From Cloacimonetes bacterium UBA5614 (GTDB taxonomy: Bacteria > Cloacimonadota > Cloacimonadia > Cloacimonadales > Cloacimonadaceae): a stretch of 64,000 nt of DNA. The notes under the pieces were generated by a model that was given only the letters and a program-made list of their open reading frames with translations, had not been told where the DNA came from and searched no databases. Position 1 is the stretch's first letter, and every line of letters starts with the position of its first letter. Positions 45,396-53,913 of the stretch are shown in pieces. The position numbers and the translations under genes are program-made. The DNA lies in NCBI GenBank assembly GCA_002424605.1, contig DIKQ01000005.1:614401-678400 (forward strand), given 5' to 3'.

Positions 45396-45503
45396 AATTC
45401 ATTCCTCAATAACGAAGCAATTTTGCCATTATAAATGCAATAATCATTCCTTATATCAATTAATTACTGTATGATAGGTCGCTTTTTCGGGCATTATGTC
45501 TTT

Positions 45504-45575
45504 CCCTCATGATACGAGGACAATGCGAGAGCTTTGTTCACGCATTGTTCACGTATTGCTCCCGCAGCAAGCAGG
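45504..45575. repeat. Palindromic 11-bp-unit element, family 2, copy F (inverted)
   Basis: Read on the minus strand it is CCTGCTT + GCTGCGGGAGC + AATACGTGAAC + AATGCGTGAAC + a 9-nt centre AAAGCTCTC + GCATTGTCCTC + a 12-nt end, the same layout as copies D and E. It lies in the divergent gap (45396-45725) between the C25 gene and the DUF975 gene. On the C25 side a TATAAT box (minus strand, 45434-45429) is the only other signal noted. Confidence 0.75.
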
Positions 45576-45600
45576 CAGAAAGCAGGCAACAACAAAATTA

Positions 45601-45629
45601 TTGACAACAATGACAAAGTGAAATATTCA
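45601..45629 (+). promoter_or_regulatory. Probable promoter of the DUF975 gene
   Basis: TTGACA (45601-45606) and TATTCA (45624-45629) are separated by 17 bp, about 95 bp upstream of the ATG. Confidence 0.5.
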
Positions 45630-45725
45630 ATGCAAAGACTTCAGTTAATATGGGGAGACCCTGAAGCAAAGCCATAACTTCATATAAAACGCACAGATAC
45701 AAATGAGACCCCAAAGGAGGATAAG

Positions 45726-46370
45726 ATGATTGTCGGTGAGATTCGCCAGGAAGCAAGAGGCATTCTGCAGGGCTTGTGGACCAGCCTGGTGCCGGTCTGG
45801 TTTCTCTTTTACGTAATTCTTATGGCTGCCGGCGGAGTGATTGACCTGATCATTCCTGTATTCGGAACAGTCGCAACCCTGATTATCGGCGGACCCATGT
45901 ATATGGGTGTTACCAGGATTTTCCTGCGCATTTACAACAAAGAAAGCTTTGAACTGGTACAGATGTTTGACGGCTTCAAGGATTTTGCCAGGACTTTCAG
46001 CGCTTATCTGCTGATGGCAATCTACACTTTCCTGTGGAGTCTGCTGTTGATTGTGCCTGGAATAATCGCGGGTTTAAGCTATAGCATGACCTTCTTCATC
46101 ATGGCGGAAAACCCCAATATTTCGGCATCGGACGCCATCCGTCAGAGCAAGCAGATGATGATGGGTTACAAGTGGGAGTTATTCCGGCTGGGGCTGTCTT
46201 TTATCGGCTGGGTGCTCTTGTCATCCCTTACTTTCGGTATAGGTTTCCTCTGGCTTTCCAGCTATTACATGACAGCGTTCGTCATCTTTTATCACAAGAT
46301 AAAACCCCTGCAGGAAGGCAGTTCTGCCTATGAAGCGCCTGTAGAAACCATACACGGGGAAGTAGTCTGA
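45726..46370 (+). CDS. DUF975-family integral membrane protein
   Basis: 214 residues with about five transmembrane helices: VWFLFYVILMAAGGVIDLII, TVATLIIGGPMYMGVTRIFL, TFLWSLLLIVPGIIAGLSYSMTFFIMAENPNIS, and LSFIGWVLLSSLTFGIGFLWLSSYYMTAFVIFY. The last two segments, with ASDAIRQSKQMMMGYKWELF between them, are the DUF975 pattern. No function is established for the family. CCAAAGGAGGATAAG gives a strong ribosome site. It is a single gene inside a cluster of secreted-protein genes. Confidence 0.78.
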   Translation: MIVGEIRQEARGILQGLWTSLVPVWFLFYVILMAAGGVIDLIIPVFGTVATLIIGGPMYMGVTRIFLRIYNKESFELVQMFDGFKDFARTFSAYLLMAIYTFLWSLLLIVPGIIAGLSYSMTFFIMAENPNISASDAIRQSKQMMMGYKWELFRLGLSFIGWVLLSSLTFGIGFLWLSSYYMTAFVIFYHKIKPLQEGSSAYEAPVETIHGEVV

Positions 46371-46411
46371 TACCTCAAACAGGTTAGAGAAATAAGATAA
46401 CCATAAAAAGA

Positions 46412-46446
46412 AAGCCTGCAGAACCAAAATCTGCAGGCCTTTTTGT
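46412..46446. terminator. Terminator between the DUF975 and CotH genes
   Basis: GCCTGCAGA (46414-46422) pairs with TCTGCAGGC (46430-46438), followed by TTTTTG on the plus strand; the minus strand also has a T-rich run, so it may serve both convergent genes. Confidence 0.82.
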
Positions 46447-46480
46447 TTATAAATGTAAGCTTGAGTTTGCTTTAACGACG

Positions 46481-49400
46481 CTACTTCAGAAGAACCAGCT
46501 TTTCGGTAAGCCTGGTTTTCCCTGCGGTCAAACGGCAGAAATAGATGCCGTTGCCGAGACGGTTGCCATCTTTGTCCGAGCCGTCCCAGACAAGCTTTTG
46601 GGAAGGCAGGACGGGCAATTCGTGCACCATCTGTCCGCGCAGGTTATACACTTTTATCACTCCGGCTTCCTTGGTGTTCATCACATCAAAATGAATCATT
46701 TCAGAGGCGGGATTGGGATAAATCTGCAGGGCAGGCCTGGCAGGCGGGATGAGGTCGTCTTCGGAAGAAGTGGGTGAATTGCTGGTTCCGGGCGTGACGG
46801 GATGAGGATTTGCCCCTCCGAACAGCATCCAGTTATTCGTGCCGTTGGGATAACGTCCATAGGATAAATCAGCCAGCAGACCGGTGGTCGCAGTCCAGCT
46901 TTTCTGGTCCACCACAGTCAGCATATCGGGGGCTATCAGATAGACGGCATCGCCGGAAGTGCTGATTTTGCGGTCAATGTGCAGGATGCCTTCCCTCGGC
47001 TCTTCGTCAAACCAGATGACCTTGAAGCCCCGCGCCGGAATGGTGGTGCTGTCCGGATAGGCATAGCTGATGCGGTCCGTAATAACGGCACCGGGTTCAT
47101 AGTGGTCGTCCTCAAAATAAAAGCCGGCCAGGTTCACGGCGAAATCGTTGGGATTGTAGATTTCCACCCAATCCTCGTAATCGCCGTAGTTGTCGGTAAC
47201 CGTAGTGGTGTTGGAAGCCATTATCTCGTTTATGTAGAGCGTGGGAATCTGGTAGCCGATTAAAAGGTTGTAGATGGCGGAAGTGGTGCTGATATTAAGG
47301 GCATCCGTGGCACGGACGGCAAACTTCAGAACGATACCGCTTACCTGGGCTGGAATGTTTCCGGTATATCTTCCGCCCTGCAGGGTCATGGTTACCGTGT
47401 TTTGCCCGATACTGGTGACTCCCCACAGAATCTGCACGGAGGCAAGGTCGTTATCCGCATCCGTCACTGTCGCCGAGACGGTAATCGGGGTAGCTGCCGG
47501 CGCCGGAATGGGGCTATAGCTGACATTGCTGACCACCGGGGCGGAATTCGTCGTACCCTGGTTGGGCGTTCCGGGAGTGCTGGGATTGGTTTGTCCCGCA
47601 CCGAAGAGCTGCCAGGTGTTCCCTCCATCCGGCAATCTGCCGATGGAAACGTTGTCAAAATCCAGTCCCGTGACAGACGTCCAGGAATAGGCATCAATCA
47701 CCGTGCTGCCGTTGCTGTCTATCAGGTAAACCGCGTCCGCTGCCCCGCCCAGTTTATCATTGATGTGCAAAGGTCCCTGGTCCAAATCCTCGTCAAACCA
47801 GACGATAAGATAGCCAAAGGGTGGAATGGTAGTGAGGGCAGGAGCGTTCGTTGGTATTTGGGTCCAGGCGGAAATGCCGTTTCCGTAATGATTATCAGTC
47901 ATATACATACCGCCGATGTCCACGGGATAGTCGTTGGGATTGTAAATCTCCACCCAATCCTCGTATTCGCCAAAGGGGTCGGCAAAGGTTGTGTTCTTTG
48001 CCATAATCTCGTTGATTACCAGCTCTCCGGGTTCAAGCAGGAGGGGAAGCTCAAAAAACTCGTACTCTGCGCGGACCGGCAGGAAAGCCCCCTGGGTGGC
48101 GCTTTCCGCCCAGAAGTAATATTGCACGTCCCCGTATCCAAGCTGTACGGTTACCCCATAAACCCCGTCTCCGGCAGAGCCGTCTGAATGCATTCCGTCG
48201 TCATACATCTGATGGTATTCAAACTTGTCTGCAATATTCTGGCGGATGCCAAGCTGGGCATAAGTGGCATTGGCAGCAGTCACGTTAAAGGTGACCGAGC
48301 CATAGTGCGCCGGCGTCTGAGGACTCACTGCCACATTGGAAAGCGTGGGAACAATACCCTGGAAAGCCGCATGGCTGTTCAGGTAGCTCATCCTCGCATT
48401 CATAAGCTGGGTGATTCCGCAGATGCTTTGTCCCGGAGGGGCTCCTCCGCCTGTAACGGAGTTGTTTATATTGGACAGGAAATTGGCATAGGTGTAGAAG
48501 AAATTGGCGTCTGCCTGAACGGAAGGTCCGCAGATGGACTGCAGTTCATTGGCGCGGGTCAGGTACCAGCCGTTGGAGAAGTTTTCTATAATCATAGTCT
48601 TCATATGAGCCAGATACATCTTTTTGAAGCGTGGATTTGCCATCAATCGGCTGATAAGCAGGAATTGCGTGCTGGTCTGGTTTCGCAGGGGGTCCATATT
48701 CTGCATGGTGGTAAGTGTCATGCCCATCGCAAAGCCGCCGAACGACATATTGAGGTCCCAGAGCAGGGGATTGATGCGGTTATCCTTATCGGCAAAAAGG
48801 TAAAAGTTGTGAAAGACATGGATGGGTGAATCCAGATTGACCAGCAGGTTGTCAAAGGCAATCATCCAGAGGTTTTGGTCTATGTTCATCACATCCGGCA
48901 GGTTGGATGGACTGTTGGACATCGTATTGGTAAAATTGACCAGCGTATCCCAGCCGGAATTGGATTCCAGCGCGTAATAAGGCGTATAAGCCAAAGAATC
49001 CGCACCCAGGTAACCCCAGACCGGAATTGAGCTGAAGACATTGGTATCGCACTTGAAACGGGGCATGCCGGAGCAGTGAAAGTTTTCCCGCATAAAGTAG
49101 CTGTCCACATCCTGCACAGAGGTGTAAACACCGATGCGCACGTCATTAACAAACACATTGGCATAGTTTGCCTTGCTGGCGGGCATATATTTGCGGGCAA
49201 TCTCATAACTGAGCGCCTCCCTGACCAGAGAGGGGTCGGAAAAACCGTTGGAAAGCTTGATGGTGCCATATTTGCCGTCCAAAAGCTGGTCGTCGATGAT
49301 GTAGTCCAGCTTGATATTAAAGGGATTCTTGGTGCGGTTGGCATTGTAGGATGAATTGCCCTTGTAACGGACTCCGACGCTGTCATAGGTTACGCCGTTG

Positions 49401-49588
49401 ATGACTGCCGTGCCCATCAGGCGCTGTTCCAGTCCCGCGGCAAAGTATTGGTCCAGTATCTGGTCCCAGTTTGCCTGGGTGAAATATAGGCGGATTTCGT
49501 TCACCTGGTCAATGTCGTAGAAATCCTGCGCCATAAGTCCGCAGGTGAAAATCGCTCCCAGTATCAATAAAAGAATCGCTCGCTGCAT
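46481..49588 (-). CDS. Secreted CotH-like kinase-fold protein with lamin-tail domains and sorting domain
   Basis: 1035 residues from ATG 49588, after GGGGGAGGATAC. A signal peptide (MQRAILLLILGAIFTCGLMA) precedes a CotH domain (about 25-420): VGVRYKGNSSYNANRTKNPFNIKLD, NLDSPIHVFHNFYLF (Asp253) and LLWDLNMSFGGF (Asp278), matching the two acidic residues of the atypical CotH protein-kinase fold. An Ig-like segment with a calcium-loop-like DDGMHSDGSAGDGVYG follows, then two lamin-tail domains (from about 521 and 783) and a FlgD-like tail (about 950-1035; IYPNPASEMIHFDV to LTEKLVLLK). It is a predicted T9SS cargo that may phosphorylate or scaffold surface proteins. Confidence 0.85.
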   Translation of the reverse strand: MQRAILLLILGAIFTCGLMAQDFYDIDQVNEIRLYFTQANWDQILDQYFAAGLEQRLMGTAVINGVTYDSVGVRYKGNSSYNANRTKNPFNIKLDYIIDDQLLDGKYGTIKLSNGFSDPSLVREALSYEIARKYMPASKANYANVFVNDVRIGVYTSVQDVDSYFMRENFHCSGMPRFKCDTNVFSSIPVWGYLGADSLAYTPYYALESNSGWDTLVNFTNTMSNSPSNLPDVMNIDQNLWMIAFDNLLVNLDSPIHVFHNFYLFADKDNRINPLLWDLNMSFGGFAMGMTLTTMQNMDPLRNQTSTQFLLISRLMANPRFKKMYLAHMKTMIIENFSNGWYLTRANELQSICGPSVQADANFFYTYANFLSNINNSVTGGGAPPGQSICGITQLMNARMSYLNSHAAFQGIVPTLSNVAVSPQTPAHYGSVTFNVTAANATYAQLGIRQNIADKFEYHQMYDDGMHSDGSAGDGVYGVTVQLGYGDVQYYFWAESATQGAFLPVRAEYEFFELPLLLEPGELVINEIMAKNTTFADPFGEYEDWVEIYNPNDYPVDIGGMYMTDNHYGNGISAWTQIPTNAPALTTIPPFGYLIVWFDEDLDQGPLHINDKLGGAADAVYLIDSNGSTVIDAYSWTSVTGLDFDNVSIGRLPDGGNTWQLFGAGQTNPSTPGTPNQGTTNSAPVVSNVSYSPIPAPAATPITVSATVTDADNDLASVQILWGVTSIGQNTVTMTLQGGRYTGNIPAQVSGIVLKFAVRATDALNISTTSAIYNLLIGYQIPTLYINEIMASNTTTVTDNYGDYEDWVEIYNPNDFAVNLAGFYFEDDHYEPGAVITDRISYAYPDSTTIPARGFKVIWFDEEPREGILHIDRKISTSGDAVYLIAPDMLTVVDQKSWTATTGLLADLSYGRYPNGTNNWMLFGGANPHPVTPGTSNSPTSSEDDLIPPARPALQIYPNPASEMIHFDVMNTKEAGVIKVYNLRGQMVHELPVLPSQKLVWDGSDKDGNRLGNGIYFCRLTAGKTRLTEKLVLLK

Positions 49589-49906
49589 GTATCCTCCCCC
49601 GGCTGTGATAACCCCTGATTTTCGCAAGTTTTGAGTTTCCCGGGTAATCAGTGATAAATATGCAATATATGAGCCAATATTCACGTTCTGTCCCAACTTA
49701 ATGTATTTCAGGAAGATACAGCACTAATTCCGGTTACTGATAACAAATCCCGTGCAGCAGCAGTGTTACAATTTTACAACGGTAGCTTGCGCATATGTAT
49801 GTTTACCAGCAAATTAGTCCGGCTTTTCCCCTGAGTTATCCATGTTGCACTGTAACGCATTTGTTATACCTTTTTCACAAAATAAAGCATCCGGGGGTAG
49901 CTCTTC

Positions 49907-49977
49907 CCTGCTTGATACGGGGAGGATACGAGGAGAATCCCCCCGCATCCTCCCCGTTACCCCCTCGGGGCGGGCAG
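49907..49977. repeat. Palindromic 11-bp-unit element, family 2, copy G
   Basis: CCTGCTT + GATACGGGGAG + GATACGAGGAG + a 9-nt centre AATCCCCCC + GCATCCTCCCC + GTTACCCCCTC + GGGGCGGGCAG. The module order equals that of copy F read on the plus strand. It lies in the divergent gap (49589-50075) between the CotH and propeller genes. The rest of that gap holds no gene and no clear promoter. Confidence 0.75.
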
Positions 49978-50075
49978 ATTGAAACAAGGTTTGGAACAGA
50001 AATGGCTAAATAAACATAAGCACAGCAAGATACATATATACCTGCCTTCAGAATATCTGAACTAATGAGGTTATT

Positions 50076-52235
50076 ATGAAAAAACTTTGCCTGGCTTTAC
50101 TCATCACCTGCTGCATCACACTGGCTTCCGCCCGGACAAATCCCTGGACCTACAACACCTGGCACGGTGTCGTGAAGACATTCGCCCCGGATGGCAACCT
50201 TATGTGGATAGGCACCGAGAAAGGACTCATCCGGTATGACCTGCTTACCCACGAGCAAACCGAATACTTTTGCACAGACCAGGGCGTAAACTTTGCCGGA
50301 ATAAGCACCATCTACGTTGACCCGCAGGGCATCAAATGGGTCGCCTTTATGGGAACTGGTGTCACGGCAGGGGCATTGGGAAGGTTTGACGGAACGGAAT
50401 GGACGCTTTACACCCAAGCAAACTCCGGTTATCCGGGAGCAGCTGCCTGCATTACCAGCGACTCCCAAAACAACCTCTGGCTGGGTTCCGGTTCGGGACT
50501 ATACAAATTTGACGGAACGGACTGGACTGCATATACCACATCCAATTCCGGGCTGGCAAACAGCAATGTCACCGCCATCGCCATAGACAGCCTGGATGTA
50601 ATCTGGTTGGGAACAAACGCTTCCGGACTGAACAGGTTCAACGGGGTTGACTGGTATTATTTTCCTTATCCCAGTAACTATTACAGCAGGACCAACATTC
50701 TCAAGTTTGACCAACAGGGAATCCTCTGGGCAGGATGCCACTATGTGATGAGCTCTCACGGGACGCTGTTTGCTTTTGACGGACAGAATTTCGGCTATCC
50801 GGAAATGCTGCTTTACTATTATAATTACGGACTGGTTGGCATTGAATGGGATGCCGCCGGCAATATGTGGGTCTCAGCCGATGGGGTTGTATCCTGTTAC
50901 GACGGAATGGTTTGGACGCATTACACCCATTCGGACTCCGGTTTGAGTGGAACGGACATAAATGCCTTTACCATAGACGATTACGACACAAAGTGGTTTG
51001 GTAAATACTGGGGAACGACCCAGACCCTATCCGGAGGAGTATGGTCTGATATCACTCTGGGCAACTGCCCTGATTACTATAGAGATATATCAGGATTTGC
51101 CATTAATGACCAGGATGTTATTTATATAATTAATTTATTAGGCATTTACAGCTTTGATGGTATGGACTGGCAGAGTTTTTACCTGGAAAACTCCTCTTCC
51201 TGGCTGGATCTAGCAAAAAAAATGTTGTTTGACAGCACCGGTAATCTCTGGTATGCTTGCCATTCTGGTGTTGTGAGCTTGGTAGGAAACACAGTGAACG
51301 AGTATAATCTCTACAGTATGTTCAATGCCTTAATCAACGACATGGCCATTGACAGTAATGACAACATCCTGTTGGCTACCAACCGGGGATTGATGGTATA
51401 TGACGGCAATGACTGGAACCTGTATGACAGCAGCAACTCGGATTTTCCCGGCTCTGTGGTTTATGCTGTCTGTTATGACCGGGAAGGCAATATGTGGACA
51501 GGTGTCGGTAACGTCGGGCTGGTAAAATATGACGGAACTGATTACACGGTTTACAATCAGTACAATTCTGGCTTGCCCAACCGCAATATAAAGCTGCTGT
51601 TCGCAGATTCTGCCGGAAACCTTTGGATTGCCTGCGAAGGAAACGCGGAACAGACCTGCCTGGTGAAATTCGACGGGACGAACTGGACTGTTTACCAGAT
51701 GGGTAACGGAGATATCCCCTGCGATTACATTTATGCCATCACAGAGGATAATTCCGGCAATGTCTGGTTTGGTTCCATGTATGGACTGATGCGTTACACC
51801 GGAGCCGGCATTGTGATGCAGGACGTCATGTGCCCCGGATTTAACGTGAATGCCCTTTACTGGCTGGACAGCGACTCACAGGGCAGAATCTGGGTCAAGC
51901 GCAGAGGCTTGCATATCCTGGACTACCAATCCACAGCAGCCGGGGACGAAGTAATTCAGATAAACCCCGGTATGAAGATATCCCCCAATCCCTTTTCTGC
52001 AAGCACTTCCATTGGTTTGGAACTGGATAAATCCGGCAGAACGGAGGTCAGCATCTATAACCTGAAAGGGCAAAAGATAATCACCGTTGCCGATGGGTTC
52101 AAAGAAGCCGGTAAACATGTAGTTACGTGGAACGGGATAGACAGCAAAGGCAACAAAGCCGGCAGCGGGATTTATCTTATCCGTGTAAAAGGCGAGGGCT
52201 ATGTCAGGACAGCCAAGTGCATGCTAATCAGGTAG
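50076..52235 (+). CDS. Secreted beta-propeller protein (two-component-regulator propeller type) with sorting domain
   Basis: 719 residues with a signal peptide (MKKLCLALLITCCITLASA). About a dozen repeats of the type NLWLGSGSGLYKFDGTDWTAYTTSNSGL form one or two beta-propellers, as in the sensor half of hybrid two-component regulators, but no transmembrane, kinase or DNA-binding part follows. A FlgD-like tail (about 635-719; ISPNPFSASTSIGLEL to VRTAKCMLIR) ends the protein, making it a predicted T9SS cargo. A ligand-binding or adhesive role is a guess from the fold. Its 3' end overlaps the convergent MutS-like gene by 12 bp. Confidence 0.85.
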   Translation: MKKLCLALLITCCITLASARTNPWTYNTWHGVVKTFAPDGNLMWIGTEKGLIRYDLLTHEQTEYFCTDQGVNFAGISTIYVDPQGIKWVAFMGTGVTAGALGRFDGTEWTLYTQANSGYPGAAACITSDSQNNLWLGSGSGLYKFDGTDWTAYTTSNSGLANSNVTAIAIDSLDVIWLGTNASGLNRFNGVDWYYFPYPSNYYSRTNILKFDQQGILWAGCHYVMSSHGTLFAFDGQNFGYPEMLLYYYNYGLVGIEWDAAGNMWVSADGVVSCYDGMVWTHYTHSDSGLSGTDINAFTIDDYDTKWFGKYWGTTQTLSGGVWSDITLGNCPDYYRDISGFAINDQDVIYIINLLGIYSFDGMDWQSFYLENSSSWLDLAKKMLFDSTGNLWYACHSGVVSLVGNTVNEYNLYSMFNALINDMAIDSNDNILLATNRGLMVYDGNDWNLYDSSNSDFPGSVVYAVCYDREGNMWTGVGNVGLVKYDGTDYTVYNQYNSGLPNRNIKLLFADSAGNLWIACEGNAEQTCLVKFDGTNWTVYQMGNGDIPCDYIYAITEDNSGNVWFGSMYGLMRYTGAGIVMQDVMCPGFNVNALYWLDSDSQGRIWVKRRGLHILDYQSTAAGDEVIQINPGMKISPNPFSASTSIGLELDKSGRTEVSIYNLKGQKIITVADGFKEAGKHVVTWNGIDSKGNKAGSGIYLIRVKGEGYVRTAKCMLIR

Positions 52236-53837
52236 TCCTGCTTTCAGGGTAGATTCCGCTATTTTGATTATGTCCTGAGGCAAGCCAAGGATTTGCGCGA
52301 TGGGAATGGCATTCTGCGGGGGTGACAGGCGGTCTGGAACCCTGACCAAAGAGTAATCCATCAATCTGTTAAGCTGGTCCAGCTGAGCGTCCAGGGTGGC
52401 TTTATCGGCTTTGGCGAGCGACTTCAGGGCTTTGGCATCAATTCCCCTGATAACAAAGCGGGTTATGCGGTTCAGATAAGCTGAGATGTCATAATGCGTG
52501 GCAGCGAGCACCAGGCAGGGCTGGCTCGCAAGGTATTGCAGAACGGCAGTCAGCAGCGCTTCCCCTTCGGCGGGATTGGTGCCTTTTGCCAGTTCATCCG
52601 GGATAAAAAGCGTTCTGCCTTTCTTCCTGAGCGCAGCAGCCAGCGAGACTATCTCCCTGCCAAAACTGCTGAGATTTTCCCCGCTTTCGCTTTCCCGGTT
52701 GTGCCAGATGTGGTCAAACAGGCATAGTTCCGCCTGTTCCGCCGGAACGGGAATGGCATAAGACGCCATCAGGCAGAGCTGTCCAACTGTATGCAGGGCA
52801 GTGGTTTTACCACCCATGTTGGGTCCGGTCAGGACGTTGAGCGTGGCATCAAAATGCAAATCCAGCGGCTGGTACTTACGGTTGAGTTGCGCCAGATTTT
52901 GCTGAAGGGGCAGATTGACAGCCCGGCGCGCATCCAGCTTCACTTTTGCCGTAATCGCCGGAATAACGCATTTATACTGAATGGCAAAGGCAGCTTTGGC
53001 ATAGTCCCAGTCCAGTAGCTTCACCAGTTCGGCAGTCCTGTCCAGAGCCTTATGATATGTTTTTATCTTTTTGCTGAGGTCAACCAGCACTTTTTCTTCG
53101 ACCTTGACCAGCTTTTGGGTCAGCGAAGTAATCTGCTGTTTGATGGCAGCCAGTTCAGGGCTGTCTTTCAGGCGGAAAGTGAGATTGGCGAAGTTCTCGT
53201 CTGACAATGCATAAAACCCTGAATTGCGAAGTTTCGCCAGCTTTTTGTCATCAAGACGGGAAACCACGATTTCGGCGACAGGGTTGCTAAGTCCTGCCGC
53301 TTTCTGTGCTTTCTGCTGTAACAAGTGTTCCGTATGACGGCGTTTTAGCTGCAATTCCTGAAGCTGGAAGAGCAGTTTTGCCAGCATGGGGTCAAAGCCG
53401 GCGGAAAGTGCAAAGGAGGGGCTTTGGGTCTGCTCCGGGTCAAGCAAATCATACAGTTTTTGCAATTCGGGGAAGGGATAGAGCTTTTCCAAGCATGCTT
53501 TTGTGCAGGCGTTGCGGAGTTGCAGGGCATAGTGGGTCAGTTTCTTGATTTCGAAACATTCGTGCAGGAAGAGAGTCCTCTGGTGAAGGGCTTTGAGGGT
53601 CTGGGGAAGATAAGGTGTTTGGGACAGGGAGGCAGTCAGTAAGCCCGACAGCTTTTTATCTTTGTCCATTGCTGCGGTCAGGCATTCAAGACGCTTGTAT
53701 TCCTTGCGGAGAACAGCTTCCTGACCCGGCTTGAAGGCGGAAAGGTGCTGCTTGTGCACGCGTCCTGCTTCACCAATGGGACGGATTAAATCCAGAATAG
53801 CATCAAACTGCAGGGCAGCAAACAGGGTTTTGTCCAT
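52224..53837 (-). CDS. MutS-family ATPase (not MutS1; possible aminomutase reactivase)
   Basis: 537 residues, much shorter than MutS or MutS2 and without the mismatch-recognition or Smr domains. A helical core/clamp region (about 10-330) is followed by the ATPase: Walker A TGPNMGGKTTALH, signature region SSFGREIVSLAAAL, Walker B TLFIPDELAKGTNPAEGEAL and switch AATHYD. From memory, MutS-like proteins of this size include the reactivase subunits (KamB/KamC) of lysine 5,6-aminomutase in lysine-fermenting anaerobes. That would fit an amino-acid fermenter with Ptb, but no aminomutase gene is nearby. A DNA-repair role is the alternative. GGAGCCGAA precedes the ATG. Confidence 0.7.
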   Translation of the reverse strand: MDKTLFAALQFDAILDLIRPIGEAGRVHKQHLSAFKPGQEAVLRKEYKRLECLTAAMDKDKKLSGLLTASLSQTPYLPQTLKALHQRTLFLHECFEIKKLTHYALQLRNACTKACLEKLYPFPELQKLYDLLDPEQTQSPSFALSAGFDPMLAKLLFQLQELQLKRRHTEHLLQQKAQKAAGLSNPVAEIVVSRLDDKKLAKLRNSGFYALSDENFANLTFRLKDSPELAAIKQQITSLTQKLVKVEEKVLVDLSKKIKTYHKALDRTAELVKLLDWDYAKAAFAIQYKCVIPAITAKVKLDARRAVNLPLQQNLAQLNRKYQPLDLHFDATLNVLTGPNMGGKTTALHTVGQLCLMASYAIPVPAEQAELCLFDHIWHNRESESGENLSSFGREIVSLAAALRKKGRTLFIPDELAKGTNPAEGEALLTAVLQYLASQPCLVLAATHYDISAYLNRITRFVIRGIDAKALKSLAKADKATLDAQLDQLNRLMDYSLVRVPDRLSPPQNAIPIAQILGLPQDIIKIAESTLKAGLPD

Positions 53838-53913
53838 TTCGGCTCCTTATCTATGGCTATGGGCAAGTTAAACGGGACTGGATTTGCTGTCAATCCGTAA
53901 GATAAAATCCTGC

